A stretch of 7,382 bases of DNA from a bacterium. Its GTDB lineage: Bacteria > Bdellovibrionota > FAC87 > UBA2466. Of the stretch, positions 4,933 through 7,382 are shown piece by piece (position 1 is the stretch's first letter; each line of letters starts with the position of its first letter). The notes beneath the pieces were generated by a model. That model was given only the letters and a program-made list of their open reading frames with translations, was not told the origin of the DNA and did no database searches. The translations under genes were made by a program, and so were the position numbers. The stretch lies in the NCBI GenBank assembly GCA_019750655.1, contig JAIEOG010000322.1, forward strand, positions 1 through 7,382, in the 5' to 3' direction.

Positions 4933-6999
4933 CTACTGGTAGTAATCGAGCTTGCGGACGACCTTGTCGTAGTACTCGTCGCCTTGGCGGACGTAGGTCT
5001 TGGCGCGGTTCCAATACTGCTTGGCCTCTTCAATGCGGTTCATGCTCTCGAGGATGTAACCATGCGTGTAGGCTTCTTTCGCCAAGCGATTGAGGTTTTT
5101 TCTCGCGCGCAGCACGCAAGAACTGGCCTCTTCATAGGACGGATCCTTCTTCAGCATTTCCTCGCAGAGATTGCGGCTACCGTTGTAATCGCCTTCCGCG
5201 AACTTTTCCTTCGCAGAAATCAAGAACGGCTCAAACTCTTCTTTCTGGAGCATGCGGGCTTGGTCGATGATCTGCTTCGCTTCGTTGAGGTATTGCGTAT
5301 CGTTTTTCAGCTCCACCTTGCGCGCTTGCTCGGCGTTGTTGATGGCTTCTTGGTATTGCTTCTGCTGAAGAGCCGCTACTGCTCGCTGGAAGAGCTCCAA
5401 GACGGCGCGCTTCTTTTCCATTTCTGGATCGACTTCCGGCGGGAGCTGGCTGATATCGCGCACTTTCGCATCGGCAGCGCGTAAGCCCTTAGCTGCGATT
5501 GCATTGCTCGGGTCAATCACGATGGCAGAGTTGAATGCCTCACCGGCGCGTTCGAAATCGCCTTCCTTGAGGTACTCAATCCCCTCTTGGAGGTACATCG
5601 CGAGATCCTGCTTCTCGTCGTTCTTGGCCTTTTCTTGGGCCACAGCGACCTGTTTCTCTTTAAGCTTCTTGGCGTATTTATCCGCCAGCTCGCGCGACTT
5701 CTTATAGTAGGGCAGATTTTCGTGGATGCTCTTCAAATGGCCCACGGCAGATTCCCAATCCTGCGCGTCCGCGGCTTTCAGCGCGGAATTGTAAGACCCT
5801 TCAATGGAGCGTTGGAGATCTTCCGAAAGCTCGCCGTACTCTTTGGGCATCGAGGGTGGAATCTTTACATCCGCGGCTTTGTCCGCGACTACGCCTTCCG
5901 TGCCAGGAACCGTTGTTTTGCGTTCTCCATTAGGCAGCAGCAAGTAAACAACCAACAGACCTATCACCGCACCGATCAACATCTGGTTGCGGCGGTTGCG
6001 CATGGGCGAGGAGGCCATCGGCTCCGCGACTGGTGGGACTTCTAAAAGCTGATCGCCACCATGGGCGGCAACTTCAAACGCTTGGTCGGGCGCCAAAGCA
6101 CCGCCCATCATAACGGATTCGGTTTGATCGACGCCTGCTCCGGTTTGCATCAGGCTCGTACCGACTTGGTTTTTATCGAGGCCAGCTAGGACGTCGTGGA
6201 TCAGAAAGCGGATTTTCGTGGAGCCCAGCTGAATTTCATCGAAACTCGCTAGCGGGTGCTCCAACACGCGCATACCGTTTACGAAAGTACCGTTGTGGCT
6301 TTCGAGATCGATCAGACGGAAGCCCATACCCACACGCGTAATCTTGGCGTGCAAGCGGGAAAGCTTTTCGTCGTCGAGGAAGATATCGGCCTTTTTGCTG
6401 CGGCCGAAGCTCACTTCATAAGCTTCGAGCGTCAGCTCTTCGCCTTTTTTGGGGCCTTCGGTGAAAACGAGTTTAGCGACAACCGGTTTGGCTTCGACAT
6501 CGGTATCGATAGCACCAATCGAAGCAAAGCTCCCTGCCGGTTCAGCAGGAGATTCGAGCTCGGGCTGTGGCTCGGCATTTCCAAAACCTTGCGCAGCTTC
6601 CTGGGCTTCCCCATCGGGCAGGAAACCTTCCATGAGGCCTTCCGCAGGGGCGGCGCCTTCTTCTGCGGGCATCTCGGCCGCGGGTTCGGGCACGGGCTGC
6701 TCGTCTTCGCCGCCATACCCAATCAACAATAGATAGGGTCCGACAGAAAGTTCGTCGCCATCGGCGATTTCGCCCGTCTCTTTGGAACGGCCATTGAGCT
6801 TCACGGAGCCCGGAGAAGCCATGTTCGTAAAATAAACGGCGGTTTCGTTCACCCGTAGCTCGACTTGGCTGCGGCTGATTTTATCGTCCGCAAGGACGAT
6901 ATCGCTAAATTCAGAACGCCCAATACGAAACACACCTTCGTCGAAGGTTTTGGTCTGAAGTGTTTGTGCGTCTTGGAAGACCTTAACTGTGATCTTCAT
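4933..6999 (-). CDS. Dual FHA domain, single-pass membrane, TPR-repeat protein
   Basis: This 688-residue protein has four parts. FHA domain 1 (about 5-95) has GRS at 27-29 and SRSQ at 42-45. A Pro/Glu/Ala-rich linker (about 97-160) follows. FHA domain 2 (about 172-268) has GRS at 199-201, SRLH at 214-217 and NGT at 236-238 with NG at 241-242, the full phosphothreonine-binding set. After a second linker, one membrane segment (about 339-356) is preceded by RNRRN, which by the positive-inside rule places the FHA part in the cytoplasm. The C-terminal half outside has about five TPR-like units (400-445, 462-509, 531-580, 588-632, 637-684). FHA domain 1 lacks the SRxH histidine and the NGT, so may not bind phosphothreonine. 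The only two cysteines, C612 and C628, are in the exported TPR part. The start is ATG 6997-6999, overlapping the upstream TPR gene stop as ATGA, with GGAG 11 bases upstream. The stop is TAG 4933-4935. Probable role: a scaffold linking a Ser/Thr kinase signal to an envelope complex. The partner is unknown. Confidence 0.85.
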   Translation of the reverse strand: MKITVKVFQDAQTLQTKTFDEGVFRIGRSEFSDIVLADDKISRSQVELRVNETAVYFTNMASPGSVKLNGRSKETGEIADGDELSVGPYLLLIGYGGEDEQPVPEPAAEMPAEEGAAPAEGLMEGFLPDGEAQEAAQGFGNAEPQPELESPAEPAGSFASIGAIDTDVEAKPVVAKLVFTEGPKKGEELTLEAYEVSFGRSKKADIFLDDEKLSRLHAKITRVGMGFRLIDLESHNGTFVNGMRVLEHPLASFDEIQLGSTKIRFLIHDVLAGLDKNQVGTSLMQTGAGVDQTESVMMGGALAPDQAFEVAAHGGDQLLEVPPVAEPMASSPMRNRRNQMLIGAVIGLLVVYLLLPNGERKTTVPGTEGVVADKAADVKIPPSMPKEYGELSEDLQRSIEGSYNSALKAADAQDWESAVGHLKSIHENLPYYKKSRELADKYAKKLKEKQVAVAQEKAKNDEKQDLAMYLQEGIEYLKEGDFERAGEAFNSAIVIDPSNAIAAKGLRAADAKVRDISQLPPEVDPEMEKKRAVLELFQRAVAALQQKQYQEAINNAEQARKVELKNDTQYLNEAKQIIDQARMLQKEEFEPFLISAKEKFAEGDYNGSRNLCEEMLKKDPSYEEASSCVLRARKNLNRLAKEAYTHGYILESMNRIEEAKQYWNRAKTYVRQGDEYYDKVVRKLDYYQ

Positions 7000-7382
7000 G
7001 GGAACAACTCCGCTGCTTGGAGCCTAAGCTCCGCCTGTTTAATGTAGCGTTGGGCTTCCTTGATGATCGCCTCGTTGGGCCGGTGCTGCATCAAAGCAAT
7101 GACCTCATGAAAATGGTGGATAGCGCGCGCGTACTGCAAGGCCTCGTAGTACTGGATGGCGATTGCCATGTGGTTCTTGGCTTCCATCTCCGCGGCGTAA
7201 ACAGACATCCGCAAGTAGCGCTCTGCCAACAAATGGCCTGAATAGATAGAAAGCGCAGTGCGGAACGAATCTATCGCTCGGTGGTAATTCTTTGTTAAAA
7301 ACTCACGCTGGCCACGGCGGAAAAACTGCTCCGATTCGCGTAGGCTCGAGTTCGACCAATCCAGCCGTTCCATTTCCTGCTC
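6996..7382 (-). CDS. TPR-repeat protein, 5' partial
   Basis: The frame is open to the window edge, so the gene probably starts outside. An ATG at 7371-7373 would give 125 residues, but its only purine run (AGGA) is one base away, which is too close to serve as a ribosome site. The visible chain is all helical, with TPR signatures. RRGQREFLTKNYHRAIDSF then ALSIYSGHLLAERYL (about 19-57 from that ATG) is a clear unit, and AIQYYEALQYARAIHHF then IALMQHRPNEAIIKEAQRYI (about 72-110) is a second, followed by a C-terminal helix. There are no cysteines, and no signal or membrane segment in the visible part. The stop codon overlaps the start of the FHA-TPR gene (ATGA), so the two are translationally coupled and probably act in one complex. 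The rest of the protein and its location in the cell cannot be judged. Confidence 0.75.
   Translation of the reverse strand, partial: EQEMERLDWSNSSLRESEQFFRRGQREFLTKNYHRAIDSFRTALSIYSGHLLAERYLRMSVYAAEMEAKNHMAIAIQYYEALQYARAIHHFHEVIALMQHRPNEAIIKEAQRYIKQAELRLQAAELFP

Noticed and set aside
4927..5484. 185-codon + strand open frame antisense to the FHA-TPR gene
   Set aside because: It lies wholly within the strongly supported TPR coding region. Its Leu/Val-rich, domain-free product is what antisense reading of Lys/Glu-rich helices gives.
5587..6045. 152-codon + strand open frame antisense to the FHA-TPR gene
   Set aside because: It is a shadow of the real frame, with no recognisable domain.
6256..6732. 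158-codon + strand open frame antisense to the FHA-TPR gene
   Set aside because: It runs opposite FHA domain 2 and the linker. The product has no motif or signal, and the sense frame explains the sequence fully.

Overview
The window is a compact bacterial stretch, roughly mid-50s percent GC over most of its length. It carries one partial gene on the + strand at the left end and seven genes on the - strand filling the rest. The gene content is a didermic, Bdellovibrionota/myxobacteria-like mix: an FHA-TPR membrane protein paired with another TPR protein, an outer-membrane beta-barrel encoded with redoxins, a DUF4189 secretory protein, and a protein with a haem-c-like CxxCH followed by a WPG-type motif. 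The taxonomic guess rests on remembered family distribution, not on any search. I saw no RNA genes, IS elements or CRISPR array, and no stretch over 300 bases lacks a gene.

Left end (1-989, +): an open frame enters from outside the window. Its first ~100 bases are AT-rich and read like the C-terminus of a calcineurin-like metallophosphoesterase. The rest is GC-richer and encodes a different, probably exported CxxCH protein. This looks like a contig-end chimera or a recent junction. It ends tail-to-tail with, and overlaps by 44 bp, a YbjN-like gene (946-1428, -).

Middle (1471-4835, -): reading in the direction of transcription come a predicted lipoprotein with two thioredoxin-like domains (the first without its CxxC), a periplasmic TlpA-type thioredoxin, and an outer-membrane beta-barrel whose mature form has exactly two cysteines, close together near the C-terminus. 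These three genes are joined by 4-base stop/start overlaps (ATGA, then GTGA). A small secreted DUF4189 protein with six cysteines follows, and then the YbjN-like gene. The natural reading is an envelope thiol-redox module built around an outer-membrane protein. This is the most interesting system in the window, but its chemistry is inferred.

Right end (4933-7382, -): a protein with two FHA domains, one transmembrane segment and a C-terminal TPR array is coupled by an ATGA overlap to an upstream TPR protein whose 5' end lies outside the window. It would link cytoplasmic phosphothreonine recognition to a periplasmic scaffold. A 61-68 base gap containing a hairpin without a U-tract separates this pair from the redox operon.
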